Assembly (NCBI RefSeq): GCF_001306115.1
Contig: NZ_LGCL01000031.1
Coordinates: forward strand, 27,022-91,021
DNA length: 64,000 nt
Source: Ornatilinea apprima
GTDB taxonomy: Bacteria; Chloroflexota; Anaerolineae; Anaerolineales; Anaerolineaceae
Reading direction: 5' to 3'
Shown here: positions 43,412-53,336 of the stretch, piece by piece
Layout of the letters: each line of letters begins with the position of its first letter
Position numbering within the stretch: position 1 is the first letter of the stretch
The notes under the pieces: model-generated
Databases searched by the model: none
Told to the model about the DNA's origin: nothing
Seen by the model: the letters and a program-made list of their open reading frames with translations, nothing else
Translations under genes and position numbers: made by a program

Positions 43412-43609
43412 ATACCTTTTTGCCTTTTCGCCTACGGAGTTGTACTTTTCCAATCATACTATACAAAGTTGTTTCAATATAAAAAAATCGGCCAAATTAT
43501 ATGTACAAACCACTACCGCACCACCCATTCATAAAATTCAACCTCTGATTACTTAACGCTAGGGCAGTTTTGTGTTTGATGGATTTGTTATTACAAAGTG
43601 AAAACGACA

Positions 43610-43698
43610 GGCCTGAGGGATTCCGGTTCACTGAAAAATCCTCTTGTCCGATGCATCTTCGGTGAAAGTAATTTTTCGCGACCATCAACCCTCAGGCC
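43610..43698. other. long-range inverted repeat
   Basis: GGCCTGAGGG at 43610-43619 and CCCTCAGGCC at 43689-43698 are perfectly complementary with ~70 bases between. No gene lies here; the element sits just before a tRNA-end fragment and could be the edge of a mobile or RNA element. Confidence 0.5.
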
Positions 43699-43730
43699 CT
43701 CGCTCTGCACCCCTTTGGGGACTCTCTCTG

Positions 43731-43747
43731 TAGCGGGGAGTGGATTC
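43731..43747 (-). pseudogene. tRNA 3'-end fragment
   Basis: The 17 bases TAGCGGGGAGTGGATTC are identical to 63609-63625 and, on the minus strand, look like the last part of a T arm plus acceptor strand. Nothing upstream folds as a tRNA. Confidence 0.6.
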
Positions 43748-43851
43748 AAACAATTACGCTTCGAGAAGCACACTGCAAAGGGCGCATGCTTTATGTGGTT
43801 GAGGCAGTATCCTTCTCAAAAGCTGGTATGTTGAATCGGGAATCGACCCAT

Positions 43852-45345
43852 TTAATCACCCATCAGCTTAAATGTATCTTTAAGGGCTGGGTAAAGCTTC
43901 TGATAAACTTCATATCCCTTTCGATATTGTTCCATCTCAGCACTTTGAGGCTCTTCTTTTCCGGTGAGCTTGATCGCTGCCTTGCATGCCTCATCAACAT
44001 CCTTCCAATAGCCTGCGCCAACCCCGGCCAGCAGAGCAGCCCCGTACGCTGCCCCTTCCGTTGTGTTGACCGTAACAAGTTCAGCTTCCAGAACGGATGC
44101 TAATATCTGGCGCCATAAGCGGCTTTTTGTTCCTCCACCAGAGGCGCGCACCTGATTGATCTGGCCTAATCCCGAATTCTGGATTAATTGAAAACTGTCT
44201 TTCAGCCCGTAAGCCACACCTTCCAATACGGCGCGGGTCATGTGAGCGCGTTTGTGACGAACGGTCAAGCCAATGAAAGCCCCGCGAGCCAATGGATCTG
44301 GATACGGGGTGCGCTCGCCGCTCAGGTAGGGCAGGAACTGCAGCCCATCACTTCCTGCCGGAATATCTTCCGATTCCCTGACCAGGTCAGCGATGGACAT
44401 CTCTGGGGCAAGTGTGTCGTGGTACCATTGCAGGCTGCCCGCGGCGGAAAGCATGACGCCCATGAAGTGCCATCTACCCGGTACCGCGTGGCAGAAAGCG
44501 TGCAACCGGCCTTGCGGCTCGATCAATGCGGAAGGCGTGGTGGCAAAGACCACACCGCTGGTTCCCACGGTCAGGCCGATGATGCCTGGCTCAACAGCTC
44601 CTACGCCAACAGCCTGAGCTGCCTGGTCGCCGCCACCGGCCATAACCGGTGTGCCGGGTTTCAAGCCGGTTGCCTGCGCTGCTTCCGGGGTGATCCGTCC
44701 GGTGATCTCTTGCCCTTCGTAGAGTCGAGGCATCCAGGAGCGGGGAATCTCCAATCCGTCCAAAATTTCCTCCGACCAATTCCGCTGCTTCAGGTCCATG
44801 AGCACGGTGCCCGAACCATCCGCCATGTCCATGGCGAACTCGCCGGTCAACCTGTGCCGGATAAAGTCCTTTGGCAGGAGCACATTCGTTACCCTGGCGT
44901 ATACTTCCGGTTCTTTCTCCCTGACCCAGAGAATCTTTGGGGCGGTAAAACCAGTTAGGGCAACGTTACCGGAGATTTGGATGAACCGCTCTCTGCCAAT
45001 CCGCTGGTGGATTTCATCGCACTGGGCTTGAGTGCGCTGGTCATTCCAGAGGATCGCTGGCCGCAGGACATTCTGAGCCGCATCCAGCAGCACCAAACCA
45101 TGCATCTGGCCGGTCAGGCCTACACCGAATATCTCAGAAGGATCAACCGCTGATTCCTCCAGAACAGATCTGATGCTCTGTTGGGTGCCGTTCCACCATA
45201 ATTCTGGATCCTGCTCGCTCCATAATGGGTGCGGTGTCTCGAAGCCATAGGTGGTGGAATGGACTGCAATCACTTTCCCTGAGGAATCGATCAGCAGGGC
45301 TTTGGTGGCCGTAGTGGAAACATCTATACCAAGAAAGTAGGGCAT
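43852..45345 (-). CDS. xylB: xylulokinase
   Basis: A 497-residue FGGY-family kinase that converts D-xylulose to xylulose 5-phosphate with ATP. The N-terminal FLGIDVSTTATKALLIDS is the first phosphate loop; GQMHGLVLLD, LWNDQRTQAQCDEI and AGGGDQAAQAVGVGA fit xylulokinases, and the C-terminal RASGGGTKSRLWRQILA and TTEGAAYGAALLA are the adenosine motif and closing FGGY signature. Size is normal. GGAG upstream of the ATG. It is the last gene of the minus-strand xylose operon, five bases after the DUF4380 gene. Confidence 0.93.
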   Translation of the reverse strand: MPYFLGIDVSTTATKALLIDSSGKVIAVHSTTYGFETPHPLWSEQDPELWWNGTQQSIRSVLEESAVDPSEIFGVGLTGQMHGLVLLDAAQNVLRPAILWNDQRTQAQCDEIHQRIGRERFIQISGNVALTGFTAPKILWVREKEPEVYARVTNVLLPKDFIRHRLTGEFAMDMADGSGTVLMDLKQRNWSEEILDGLEIPRSWMPRLYEGQEITGRITPEAAQATGLKPGTPVMAGGGDQAAQAVGVGAVEPGIIGLTVGTSGVVFATTPSALIEPQGRLHAFCHAVPGRWHFMGVMLSAAGSLQWYHDTLAPEMSIADLVRESEDIPAGSDGLQFLPYLSGERTPYPDPLARGAFIGLTVRHKRAHMTRAVLEGVAYGLKDSFQLIQNSGLGQINQVRASGGGTKSRLWRQILASVLEAELVTVNTTEGAAYGAALLAGVGAGYWKDVDEACKAAIKLTGKEEPQSAEMEQYRKGYEVYQKLYPALKDTFKLMGD

Positions 45346-45350
45346 ATTAT

Positions 45351-46238
45351 TTACTCCAATCTGATTTTTTGCAGGATTGCCTGTATCGCAGATTCATCGT
45401 TTGGCATAGGAATGTCTGAATGCAGTTCCCAGGTTTCTGTATGCGTTGCGGAGGCATCGGGCTCAATCAATGCTAAGGGCGCCAAGGTCTCCAGTTCCAG
45501 GAAGGACTGGTTGCAATAGCATTCACTGGAACTGCCGTTATCAGGGTAGCGCCCTTGCGGATCGAAGGCTGCCTTTTTGACGAACAGCACGCCATCCAGC
45601 CAGTACGCCATCCAACCGCGCGGATTGGGGAAACCGACCTTGAACGGAGTCTGCATGTTGGCATGCAAGAGAATAAACTGGTTCCCCAGTTTCAGGCACG
45701 GAGACGTAATATCCGTGTACGGCCACAAGGAAAGTGTCCGATTTGGCAAAAGCCCGGTTTGCGCACCAGACTGGGGCAGGATAGCCAACCCGCCTGTCCG
45801 GAACTGGGTGATCGTCCAGGGAGCGTATTCCACCGGCCTGCTTGACCGATTCGTGAGACGGTGCGTCAGGGTCAGTTTCGCCTGCTGCGGATCGAGATTC
45901 ACCAGGATGGACTTTTCTATGCCTGTCTCCGATTCCGCTTCTTTGCGGATTAGCAGCCCGGCTTCGGATGAGGTGATCTCCACCGCCTGGTCATCGAAAG
46001 CGTAACTGAGCAGCGGGTCTTCCGGCGCCAGCCACAGGCGGTGCCCGCCGAAAAAGTGATATTGCTTGCCATCCGGGCGTTCCGTGGTAACATCCGGCAG
46101 TACTGCCAACAGGTTCTCACCTCCGCGGAAGCAAAGGGAAAGAATACGCGGTCCCAGTGCTTTCGGCACCAGGATCCGCAAGAGATCATTTTCCAGCACA
46201 ACGCATTCAAGATCGTTTAAGTTGGCCATTTTCACCAT
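45351..46238 (-). CDS. DUF4380 (aldose-epimerase-like) protein
   Basis: A 295-residue protein with a galactose-mutarotase-like beta-sandwich pattern, matching DUF4380: VLENDLLRILVPKALGPRIL, GHRLWLAPEDP and the PWTITQFRTGG block. A role in sugar anomer or sugar-ester handling is plausible from its position between xylose isomerase and xylulokinase; no catalytic residues can be assigned safely. Either ATG 46238 or 46229 may be used; the latter follows GGTGA. Confidence 0.72.
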   Translation of the reverse strand: MVKMANLNDLECVVLENDLLRILVPKALGPRILSLCFRGGENLLAVLPDVTTERPDGKQYHFFGGHRLWLAPEDPLLSYAFDDQAVEITSSEAGLLIRKEAESETGIEKSILVNLDPQQAKLTLTHRLTNRSSRPVEYAPWTITQFRTGGLAILPQSGAQTGLLPNRTLSLWPYTDITSPCLKLGNQFILLHANMQTPFKVGFPNPRGWMAYWLDGVLFVKKAAFDPQGRYPDNGSSSECYCNQSFLELETLAPLALIEPDASATHTETWELHSDIPMPNDESAIQAILQKIRLE

Positions 46239-46286
46239 AGGGTATGCAAAAGGGAGAGAGGATTAACCCCTCTCCCTTCCGGAAAT

Positions 46287-47453
46287 TTACCGACTACCCA
46301 GCAGCAGATCGATGGTGAGTTGGTCCAGCCGCTCATATTTCAATCCGCGGGAAGCGATTGCAGCGCGGTCAAAGGGCTGCGCTTTGAGAGCCGCTGCCTT
46401 CTCCGCCGAGTATTTTCCGAGGTATGAGCTCATCGCTCCGTCATCCGCGTTAATCTCTGCGACGAGAGATTGAATCTCTTTGTCTTCATTCCACTGCTTT
46501 GCCTTCTCTTTCAGAATTAGGTAGGTGCGCATGCAGCCGCGGGCAAAGTCTTTGACGCCTTCATAGTCCTCGGTGCGATAGGCATGGGCATCAAAGTGGC
46601 GCGAGCCGGCATAGCCGATATCCTCGAGGAACTTGACTAAAAAGAAGGCAGCCTTGAGATCTCGCGATCCGAAACGCAGATCCTGGTCATAGCGGCCGGG
46701 GTACTGATCGTTCAGGTCGATATGGAAGAGTTTCCCGGCTTCCCAGGCCTGCGCCACACTGTGCATGAAATTGAGACCGGCCATATGTTCGTGAGCCACC
46801 TCGGGGTTTACGCCGACCATTTCGGGATGATCGAGCGTGGCAATAAAAGCCAGCATATGACCTGTGGTGGGGTTATAGATATCCGCGCGCGGCTCGTTGG
46901 GCTTGGCTTCGAGGGCGAACTTCAAATCATACTTTTTTTCGAGAGCGTACTCGCACAGAAAATTGATGGCATCACGGTTGCGTTTGATGGCATCGACCGG
47001 GTTTTTACTGGCATCTGTTTCGGTACCTTCGCGGCCTCCCCAGAAAACATAGATCCCGGCACCGAATTCTACACCGAGGTCGATTGCTTTCATGGTTTTT
47101 TGAATTGCGTAAGCCCGAACTTTTGGATCGTTTGAAGTAAAAGCCCCATCCTTGAAGATCGGATCGTAGAACAGGTTGGTGGTTGCCATGGGAACAACCA
47201 ACCCTGTTTCGTCTAATGCTTTTCGGAAATCCCTTTTGATTGCTTCCGCTTCGGCAGGGGTTGCATCGATCGGAATTAGATCATTATCGTGAAAATTAAC
47301 CCCATAGGCTCCAACTTCTGCCAACATGTAAACAATCTCCGCGGGGGTTTTCGCTCCGCGTACCTCACCTCCAAACGGATCGCTTCCGCGATTCCCGACG
47401 GTCCATAATCCAAAGGTAAATTTATCCTCGGGAGTGGGTTGATAAGCTGCCAT
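46287..47453 (-). CDS. xylA: xylose isomerase (class I, actinobacterial type)
   Basis: A 388-residue TIM-barrel isomerase that interconverts D-xylose and D-xylulose using two divalent metals. Key features: [10 protein letters not shown] with the catalytic His/Asp, [10 protein letters not shown] with the conserved Trp, [11 protein letters not shown] with metal Glu and Lys, and HIDLNDQ with the metal Asp pair. The length and lack of an N-terminal extension indicate the short class I enzyme. AGGAGGAATTT precedes the ATG. Follows the GH3 gene by a 14-base gap, in one operon. Confidence 0.96.
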   Translation of the reverse strand: MAAYQPTPEDKFTFGLWTVGNRGSDPFGGEVRGAKTPAEIVYMLAEVGAYGVNFHDNDLIPIDATPAEAEAIKRDFRKALDETGLVVPMATTNLFYDPIFKDGAFTSNDPKVRAYAIQKTMKAIDLGVEFGAGIYVFWGGREGTETDASKNPVDAIKRNRDAINFLCEYALEKKYDLKFALEAKPNEPRADIYNPTTGHMLAFIATLDHPEMVGVNPEVAHEHMAGLNFMHSVAQAWEAGKLFHIDLNDQYPGRYDQDLRFGSRDLKAAFFLVKFLEDIGYAGSRHFDAHAYRTEDYEGVKDFARGCMRTYLILKEKAKQWNEDKEIQSLVAEINADDGAMSSYLGKYSAEKAAALKAQPFDRAAIASRGLKYERLDQLTIDLLLGSR

Positions 47454-47466
47454 AAATTCCTCCTAT

Positions 47467-49611
47467 TTATCTGACTTCGAAATATGCGATTACAGGTGAT
47501 GGGGCGCCCAATTCTTGGCCGCGTTTACCTGGTGAACACCCGCCAACTTCCAGTTTGAATTCCCCGGGTTCAAGCGTTAGTTTGCCATCATCATTATACA
47601 ACGACATCATCTCTGGCGTCACAGAAAAACTGATGACCCGGCTCTCGCCAGCATCAAGCGTGACTTTCTCGAAACCGATGAGGTGATGAATTGGCACAAT
47701 CGTTGATGCTTCGAGATCGCTCAAATAAAACTGCACAACTTCCGCGGCCCTTCGATCGCCCTGGTTGTGGATGGTAACGTTGACGGGCAAAACTTCGCCG
47801 GCTTTTACCGACTTGCTGTTCAGATGCAAGTCTGAATACGCAAACCGGCTGTAGCTCAGGCCAAAACCAAAAGGATAGAGCGGTTCTTCAGTGGCGTATC
47901 GGTAAGTACGCCTGTCCATGCTGTAATCATCAAAAGCTGGCAGTTGATCCAGTGATTTGGGGAACGTCAGCGGCAATTTGCCTGAAGGAGAAACATCACC
48001 AAACAGAACATCAGCCACTGCTCTTCCTCCTTCCATTCCCGGATACCAGATGAACACCACAGCGTCCACCATGTCTTCGACTTCTCCCAGGGCAATGGGA
48101 CTGCCTCCAGTCAAGACAAGCACAATCTTCACACCATGGATGGCAAGCTCTTTAATGTAGTCAACCTGACTGGCTGGTAAGGAAATGCTATCTCGATCGC
48201 CATTTTGCGGAGAGAGCAGAGACTCACCTTCTTCGCCTTCGAGAAACGAAGATAACCCTGCGCAAACGATTGCCAGATCTGAAGTTTGCCCCATTTCTGG
48301 TGCCCAGGTTTTCTTGATCTCCCTGGGATGTTTCAGCATGGCGCCTGAGGTATATTCCATGCCCATTCCTTCAGGTATCCGGCCGGTGATCCCTTCAAGC
48401 AGGGTCACCATTTGATTGTTAAATCCATAGTAATTACCCAACAGGACTTCAATACTGGTTGCCGTAGGCCCGGTAACAAATATTTTTTTGGTAGAAGGTT
48501 TGATCGGCAGAATGTTGTTCTTGTTTTTCAGCAGCACTACCGCTTCGGTAGCCACTTTATATGCCAGCTGCCGGTGAGCTTCGCAGCCCACCACATCGGT
48601 ACTGAGGGAGGTGTAAGGAACTTCTTCAGGCGGATCGAACATGCCCAACTTGAAGCGGGTGGCAAGGGAACGCTCGAGCGCCCGGTCAACATCCGCTTCT
48701 GTGATCAATCCCCTGGCAATAGCTTCAGGAATCTCGTTGAAAACGTGATCGCAGCCCAAATCGCAACCATGTTTCAACGCCAGCGCAGCGGATTCTGCCG
48801 CATCATTAGTTACCTTGTGGCTTTGATGAAAATCGGAGAGCGCCATACAGTCAGAGACCACATGGTTCTTAAACCCCCACTGGTCGCGCAGAAGGTCTTC
48901 GAGCAGGAATTGGCTGGCGCAGCATACCTCATCCAGCGTTCGATTATATGCGCCCATTACGGCCTCGACGTTGGCTTCGTTGACCAGCTTCTTAAAGGCA
49001 GGCAGGTATGTGTCAAAAAGTTCACGTTTGGTAACAATGGCGTTAAAGGTATGGCGGTCTTTTTCTGGTCCGGAATGTACCGCAAAGTGTTTGGCACATG
49101 CGGCGGTTTTGAGGTATTTTGGATGATCACCCTGCAGTCCGCGAACAAACTCGGCTGCCATTTCGCCGGTTAAGTATGGATCCTCTCCCCAGGTTTCCTG
49201 TCCGCGCCCCCAGCGCGGATCACGAAAAATATTCACGTTTGGGGACCACATGTTCAATCCCTGGTATTGATCTGTGTAGCCGTTACGGCGCAAGGCTGCA
49301 TGATATTTCGCCCGGGCTTCGTCACCGATGGCAGAGGCAACTTCGTGAATTAATTTCTTATCCCAGGTTGCGGCCATGCCAATTGCCTGTGGAAAAACCG
49401 TTGCCTTTCCATTTCGGGCAACCCCGTGCAGGGCTTCGCTCCAATAGTTATATCGGGGAATATTGAGCCTTGGCACACCTGTTGATTCATGGCTCATCAA
49501 CCCCACTTTTTCTTCGAGTGTCAGACGTTCGATAAGATCCTTGACCCGTTCAGAGATTGATGCCGATGTATCCAGATAAATTGGTTTCTCTGGTGTAGGA
49601 ATATTGGTCAT
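47467..49611 (-). CDS. GH3 family glycosidase (beta-xylosidase/beta-glucosidase)
   Basis: A 714-residue cytoplasmic GH3 enzyme (no signal peptide). N-terminal domain: EALHGVARNGKATVFPQ, SPNVNIFRDPRWGRGQE and the nucleophile Asp in HVVSDCMALSD. Central domain with NILPIKPST and ITGPTA-like VTGPTATSIEVLL, and a C-terminal fibronectin-III-like domain (LPVNVTIHNQGDRRAAEVVQF). The EALHG and SPNVNIFRDPRWGR patterns are typical of the xylosidase-containing branch. Start at ATG 49611 after AAGGAG. In the operon it would split imported xylo-oligosaccharides into xylose for xylA. Confidence 0.88.
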   Translation of the reverse strand: MTNIPTPEKPIYLDTSASISERVKDLIERLTLEEKVGLMSHESTGVPRLNIPRYNYWSEALHGVARNGKATVFPQAIGMAATWDKKLIHEVASAIGDEARAKYHAALRRNGYTDQYQGLNMWSPNVNIFRDPRWGRGQETWGEDPYLTGEMAAEFVRGLQGDHPKYLKTAACAKHFAVHSGPEKDRHTFNAIVTKRELFDTYLPAFKKLVNEANVEAVMGAYNRTLDEVCCASQFLLEDLLRDQWGFKNHVVSDCMALSDFHQSHKVTNDAAESAALALKHGCDLGCDHVFNEIPEAIARGLITEADVDRALERSLATRFKLGMFDPPEEVPYTSLSTDVVGCEAHRQLAYKVATEAVVLLKNKNNILPIKPSTKKIFVTGPTATSIEVLLGNYYGFNNQMVTLLEGITGRIPEGMGMEYTSGAMLKHPREIKKTWAPEMGQTSDLAIVCAGLSSFLEGEEGESLLSPQNGDRDSISLPASQVDYIKELAIHGVKIVLVLTGGSPIALGEVEDMVDAVVFIWYPGMEGGRAVADVLFGDVSPSGKLPLTFPKSLDQLPAFDDYSMDRRTYRYATEEPLYPFGFGLSYSRFAYSDLHLNSKSVKAGEVLPVNVTIHNQGDRRAAEVVQFYLSDLEASTIVPIHHLIGFEKVTLDAGESRVISFSVTPEMMSLYNDDGKLTLEPGEFKLEVGGCSPGKRGQELGAPSPVIAYFEVR

Positions 49612-49728
49612 TAAATGCTCCTTAGAATAAAGACTGTCAATGTTTTCCCTTTTGTACACATAACCAATGGCATGGCGATGATCACAAACCGATTGGTGAC
49701 AGGGGTTGTATTTTTCGTGTCAAAACGA

Positions 49729-50598
49729 TTACCCTTTGACTGCCCCAGCCGTTAAACCCGATACGATCTGTTTTTCGGCAAAGAAGTAAAAAATAATCGT
49801 CGGGATGGATGACAACGCCACAAATGCTGAGATCAATGCTAAATCCTGACCGTATTGACCCTGGAATTGCATGACTCCTAATGGCAAAGTCCATAAGGAG
49901 TCGCTATTGAGAACCACAAGTGGTACCAGCAGATCATTCCAACTGGCAATCATGACCAACGCCGCCACCGCCGCCAGGGACGGCTTGACCAAAGGAATCA
50001 TGACGCGCCAGAAGAAATCAAAATTGGTGCAGCCGTCAATATAGGCGGCATCCTGCAAATCTTGGGGAACTGCCGTGAAGAATCCACGGAGAATCATAAT
50101 GTTGCCCGACAACTGGAACGCGGTTTGCACCAGTATGACACCCGCCAGGCTGTCGATCATATTGATTCCGAATTGTGTCATCTGCCTTAAGACGAAGTAG
50201 ACTGGCAAGATGGCCACGTTGATGGGAAACATTAGCCCAAGGGTGAAAAGATTGAAAAAGAAATTTTTGCCGCGGAATTCCATGCGCGCGAAAATAAAAG
50301 CCACCAACGAGCACACAAGAACAGTAATCGCCGTGGTAGATAGCATGACGATCAAGCTGTTTTTCATCAATCGCCAAAAACTGGACGTAGATAAGATGTT
50401 GATGATATTGTCCCAGTTAGGCGGATTAGGAATCGAGTATGGATTGGAATACATCTGTCCTGTGGTTTTCACACTGCCAAAGAGCAGAATCACAATGGGA
50501 ATGAAAACCATCGTTGACGTGACCGTAAGGATGATATATTGGATCATCCTTGGAACATTTTTTTGCATCCAGCGAGGGGTGGGGATGGGTTTGCGCAT
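49729..50598 (-). CDS. carbohydrate ABC transporter permease (MalG type)
   Basis: A 289-residue inner membrane permease with six TM helices and the EAA loop DLQDAAYIDGCTNFDFFWRV (ATPase contact site). Forms a heterodimer with the next gene. AAGGG upstream of the ATG. 13 bases after the MalF-type gene. Confidence 0.9.
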   Translation of the reverse strand: MRKPIPTPRWMQKNVPRMIQYIILTVTSTMVFIPIVILLFGSVKTTGQMYSNPYSIPNPPNWDNIINILSTSSFWRLMKNSLIVMLSTTAITVLVCSLVAFIFARMEFRGKNFFFNLFTLGLMFPINVAILPVYFVLRQMTQFGINMIDSLAGVILVQTAFQLSGNIMILRGFFTAVPQDLQDAAYIDGCTNFDFFWRVMIPLVKPSLAAVAALVMIASWNDLLVPLVVLNSDSLWTLPLGVMQFQGQYGQDLALISAFVALSSIPTIIFYFFAEKQIVSGLTAGAVKG

Positions 50599-50611
50599 GA
50601 ATGGTCCCTTT

Positions 50612-51574
50612 CTATAAACCGGTGAGATAATCAGGTTTACGGGTTAACTGCAGGTAAACGAGTGAGAAGATCACACAGATGATAAACATGATGATCGCGA
50701 CAGCCGATCCATATCCGAATTGAAATCTGACAAATCCAAATCGGTACATGTAGGTCGCCATCGTCTCACTGGCGTTTACTGGTCCACCCCTTGTCATTAC
50801 CCAAACTAGAATAAATTGCTGAATGGATCCTAAAACTGACATATAAACGGAAGTTTTTATCGTGCTGCCCAGCAATGGTAAGGTGATGAAGAAGAAATTT
50901 TGAATAGAATTCGCGCCATCCATGCGAGCAGCTTCTTCAATTTCCAATGGAATGTTTTGAAGCCCGGTGAGATACAAAAGCAAATGAAAACCGAAGTATT
51001 TCCACGTTAGAGCAATAAAGACAGCGATAAGAACCACGTTCATATCGGCGAGCCAATTGACTGGGGATAAACCCAATTGAACCAAAATGCCGTTAATAAA
51101 ACCGCGTTCTGGATCTGGATTGTAGAGCAACATCCACATGATGCCCGTATTGACCTCAGAAAGCACGTAAGGTAGAAAGAACGTCGTCCTGAACAAAGCT
51201 CTACCCGGCAGATCACGCCCGACCATCGTCGCCAACACGATCGCCGCAGGAAGCTGCACCGCCAACGAGAGCACAATGATTATCAAGACGTTTTTTACAG
51301 ATTTTAAGAATACGACATCATCAAGGACTTTCTTATAGTTTCCCAAACCTACGTTATTGACCGCGGCTCCCAGACCTTTCCAGTCAAAAGTGCTGTAGTA
51401 GACTGAACGGAATATGGGATAAATGACAAACAGCAGGAAAATAACGAGAGCGGGTAACAGAAAAAGGACAATAACCAACCGATCATTCGCATGACGCGAG
51501 TTGCGGGAACCTTTCTTAGGCAAGACAAAATTGCGAGTGGTAGAATTGGATTGCATTATGGTCTTTCTCTGCAT
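50612..51574 (-). CDS. sugar ABC transporter permease (MalF type)
   Basis: A 320-residue permease with six TM helices and the EAA loop EIEEAARMDGANSIQNFFF. It pairs with the MalG-type permease and the binding protein at 51752-53131 to import an oligosaccharide. No ATP-binding subunit is in the operon, so the pair must use an MsmK/MalK-type ATPase encoded elsewhere. Start uncertain: ATG 51574 or ATG 51553. Confidence 0.9.
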   Translation of the reverse strand: MQRKTIMQSNSTTRNFVLPKKGSRNSRHANDRLVIVLFLLPALVIFLLFVIYPIFRSVYYSTFDWKGLGAAVNNVGLGNYKKVLDDVVFLKSVKNVLIIIVLSLAVQLPAAIVLATMVGRDLPGRALFRTTFFLPYVLSEVNTGIMWMLLYNPDPERGFINGILVQLGLSPVNWLADMNVVLIAVFIALTWKYFGFHLLLYLTGLQNIPLEIEEAARMDGANSIQNFFFITLPLLGSTIKTSVYMSVLGSIQQFILVWVMTRGGPVNASETMATYMYRFGFVRFQFGYGSAVAIIMFIICVIFSLVYLQLTRKPDYLTGL

Positions 51575-51751
51575 TTTGATCTAATCAGGGGTCCGGGCAA
51601 AATCGGCTTTACCCAATACAGCCCCGCAGAACGCGTTTGCTGCCCCGTTTTATTTTGCTGAAGACACCTGAGGAACGGAAAATTCAAGGTTTTGACAGGT
51701 GCGTGTCGGTAAAGATCTCCTCCACGCACCTGTCAGATCTATCACTGCTGG

Positions 51752-53131
51752 TTATTGAGACAGGAAACCGGCTTCGATTTCGGCGCAGACTTCTTCTGGC
51801 GTTGCTACACCAGCGAAGAGCTTCTGCACAGCGTCATTGATGATGCCACCCATTGCGGAGGGCAAAACCTGGTCAAAATACAGTTGATAGTAAGTGGAAT
51901 TGGCAACTGCTTCGGCAACCATCACCATGTTGGGATCGGTCAGAGCTTCGCCAGCACCCTTGGCTACCGGGATGCCGGTATTGGAGGCAGCGATGACTTT
52001 TTGATTCTCAACCGAGGTCAGGTATTTGACGAAGTCGATGGCTTCGGGCTCAGCGTTGACGCCGATGGCAAAGCCATTACCGCCACCAATGATATCGGTT
52101 ACAAGCCCCGCGCCACCCTCAACTGCCGGGAAGGAGAACATGCCGAGATTCTTAACACCGGCCAGATCGGCGCTGTTGGCAGCCTGAACGGAAGGTGACC
52201 ATTGCCCGCCAAGTTCCATAGCGGCTTTGCCATTGCCAAACGTAGCGTTCATTTCATCGTGGGTCGCGCCCAAGAAACCTTCCTGGAAGTAACCGCCATC
52301 AACGAGTTTCTTCAGCTCATAACCAGCCTGAACAAACGCCTCGTCTTCAAACGAGCCGGTACGGGCATCGCCAGTGGCAGCTGCTGCGGCAAACGCCTCG
52401 GCGCCGCCAATACGGGATACGAGGTAAGCCCAAATGTGCATGCCAGGCCATTTGTCGCCCTCACCCACGGAGATTGGGGTGATGCCGGCAGCTTTTAATT
52501 TTTCGCACGTGGCAAGGAATTCGCTCCACGTGGTGGGAACTGTGTCGATTCCAGCCTGGGCGAAGAGGTCTTTGTTATACCAGAAGGTAACTGCGCCCAT
52601 ATCCCAGGGAACGCCGTAGTTCTTGCCATCCACAGCGAAGGCATCCAAGGCACCGAGGCTGTTGCGCCATTCGCCGCCATTGGCGTCAAGATCAGCGGTG
52701 ATGTCTTTCAATAAACCGGCATTAACCTGCTCGATCATGCCACCCTGACCCCAAGATTGGAAGATATCCGGAACTTCACCAGATTGCATCACGGTGGTCA
52801 GTTTGGTTTTAAAAGATTCGTTCTCAAGGACGGTGATCTCAATTTTCACATTGGGGTGGGCGGCCATATAATCATCAGCCATCTTCTGCCAATCAGAAAG
52901 AGCAGGGTCCTTGGTAGAAATGTGCCACCAGGTGATGGTCACTGGTTCAGCGGCAGCGGCCGGGGCTTCAGCGGCAGCAGCCGGAGCTTCAGTAGCAGCG
53001 GCCGGAGCTTCAGTGGCAGCGGCCGGGGCGTCAGCAGCAGCGGCCGGGGCTTCGGTAGGAGCGGCACAGGCAGACAGCATGAAAGCTGCGATGAACACAA
53101 AGCTGAGTAGAGTGTACAACTTACGAGCCAT
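51752..53131 (-). CDS. extracellular sugar-binding lipoprotein (family 1 ABC substrate-binding protein)
   Basis: A 459-residue lipoprotein. Signal peptide with lipobox LSAC (Cys at 21), then about 40 residues made of repeated EAPAAA units, then the binding domain: ITWWHISTKDPALSDWQ, ITVLENESFKTKL, VPDIFQSWGQGG and GKAAMELGGQWSP. The linker lets the domain reach through the cell envelope. Substrate most likely a xylo-oligosaccharide, from its operon. AAGGAG before the ATG. It is the first gene of the operon after the LacI regulator gene. Confidence 0.9.
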   Translation of the reverse strand: MARKLYTLLSFVFIAAFMLSACAAPTEAPAAAADAPAAATEAPAAATEAPAAAAEAPAAAAEPVTITWWHISTKDPALSDWQKMADDYMAAHPNVKIEITVLENESFKTKLTTVMQSGEVPDIFQSWGQGGMIEQVNAGLLKDITADLDANGGEWRNSLGALDAFAVDGKNYGVPWDMGAVTFWYNKDLFAQAGIDTVPTTWSEFLATCEKLKAAGITPISVGEGDKWPGMHIWAYLVSRIGGAEAFAAAAATGDARTGSFEDEAFVQAGYELKKLVDGGYFQEGFLGATHDEMNATFGNGKAAMELGGQWSPSVQAANSADLAGVKNLGMFSFPAVEGGAGLVTDIIGGGNGFAIGVNAEPEAIDFVKYLTSVENQKVIAASNTGIPVAKGAGEALTDPNMVMVAEAVANSTYYQLYFDQVLPSAMGGIINDAVQKLFAGVATPEEVCAEIEAGFLSQ

Positions 53132-53201
53132 GATTCTTCTCCTTATCGGGTTACGGAAATGGTATAATCTTAACGTGCGGAGAAGTCCTCCACACGATTT
53201 G

Positions 53202-53252
53202 GCAGGTCTCCTTTTAGCTCACCAGGGTCAAAGAGAAGACCTGCTGTTTTTT
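53202..53252 (+). terminator. hairpin with T run on the plus strand
   Basis: GCAGGTCT (53202-53209) pairs with AGACCTGC (53237-53244), followed by TGTTTTTT. It lies between lacI and the binding-protein gene, both on the minus strand, so its function there is unclear; it may block antisense transcription. Confidence 0.5.
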
Positions 53253-53336
53253 ACAATTGTCTTGATTCCCTCTCACCTCCTTTTTCTGTGCAAATAGGCT
53301 GCCCAAAATATTCGAGCATTAATTTGGGCATTGATC

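Noticed and set aside
53202..53252. terminator of the LacI gene
   Set aside because: The T run is on the plus strand while lacI is on the minus strand, so it cannot end the lacI transcript.
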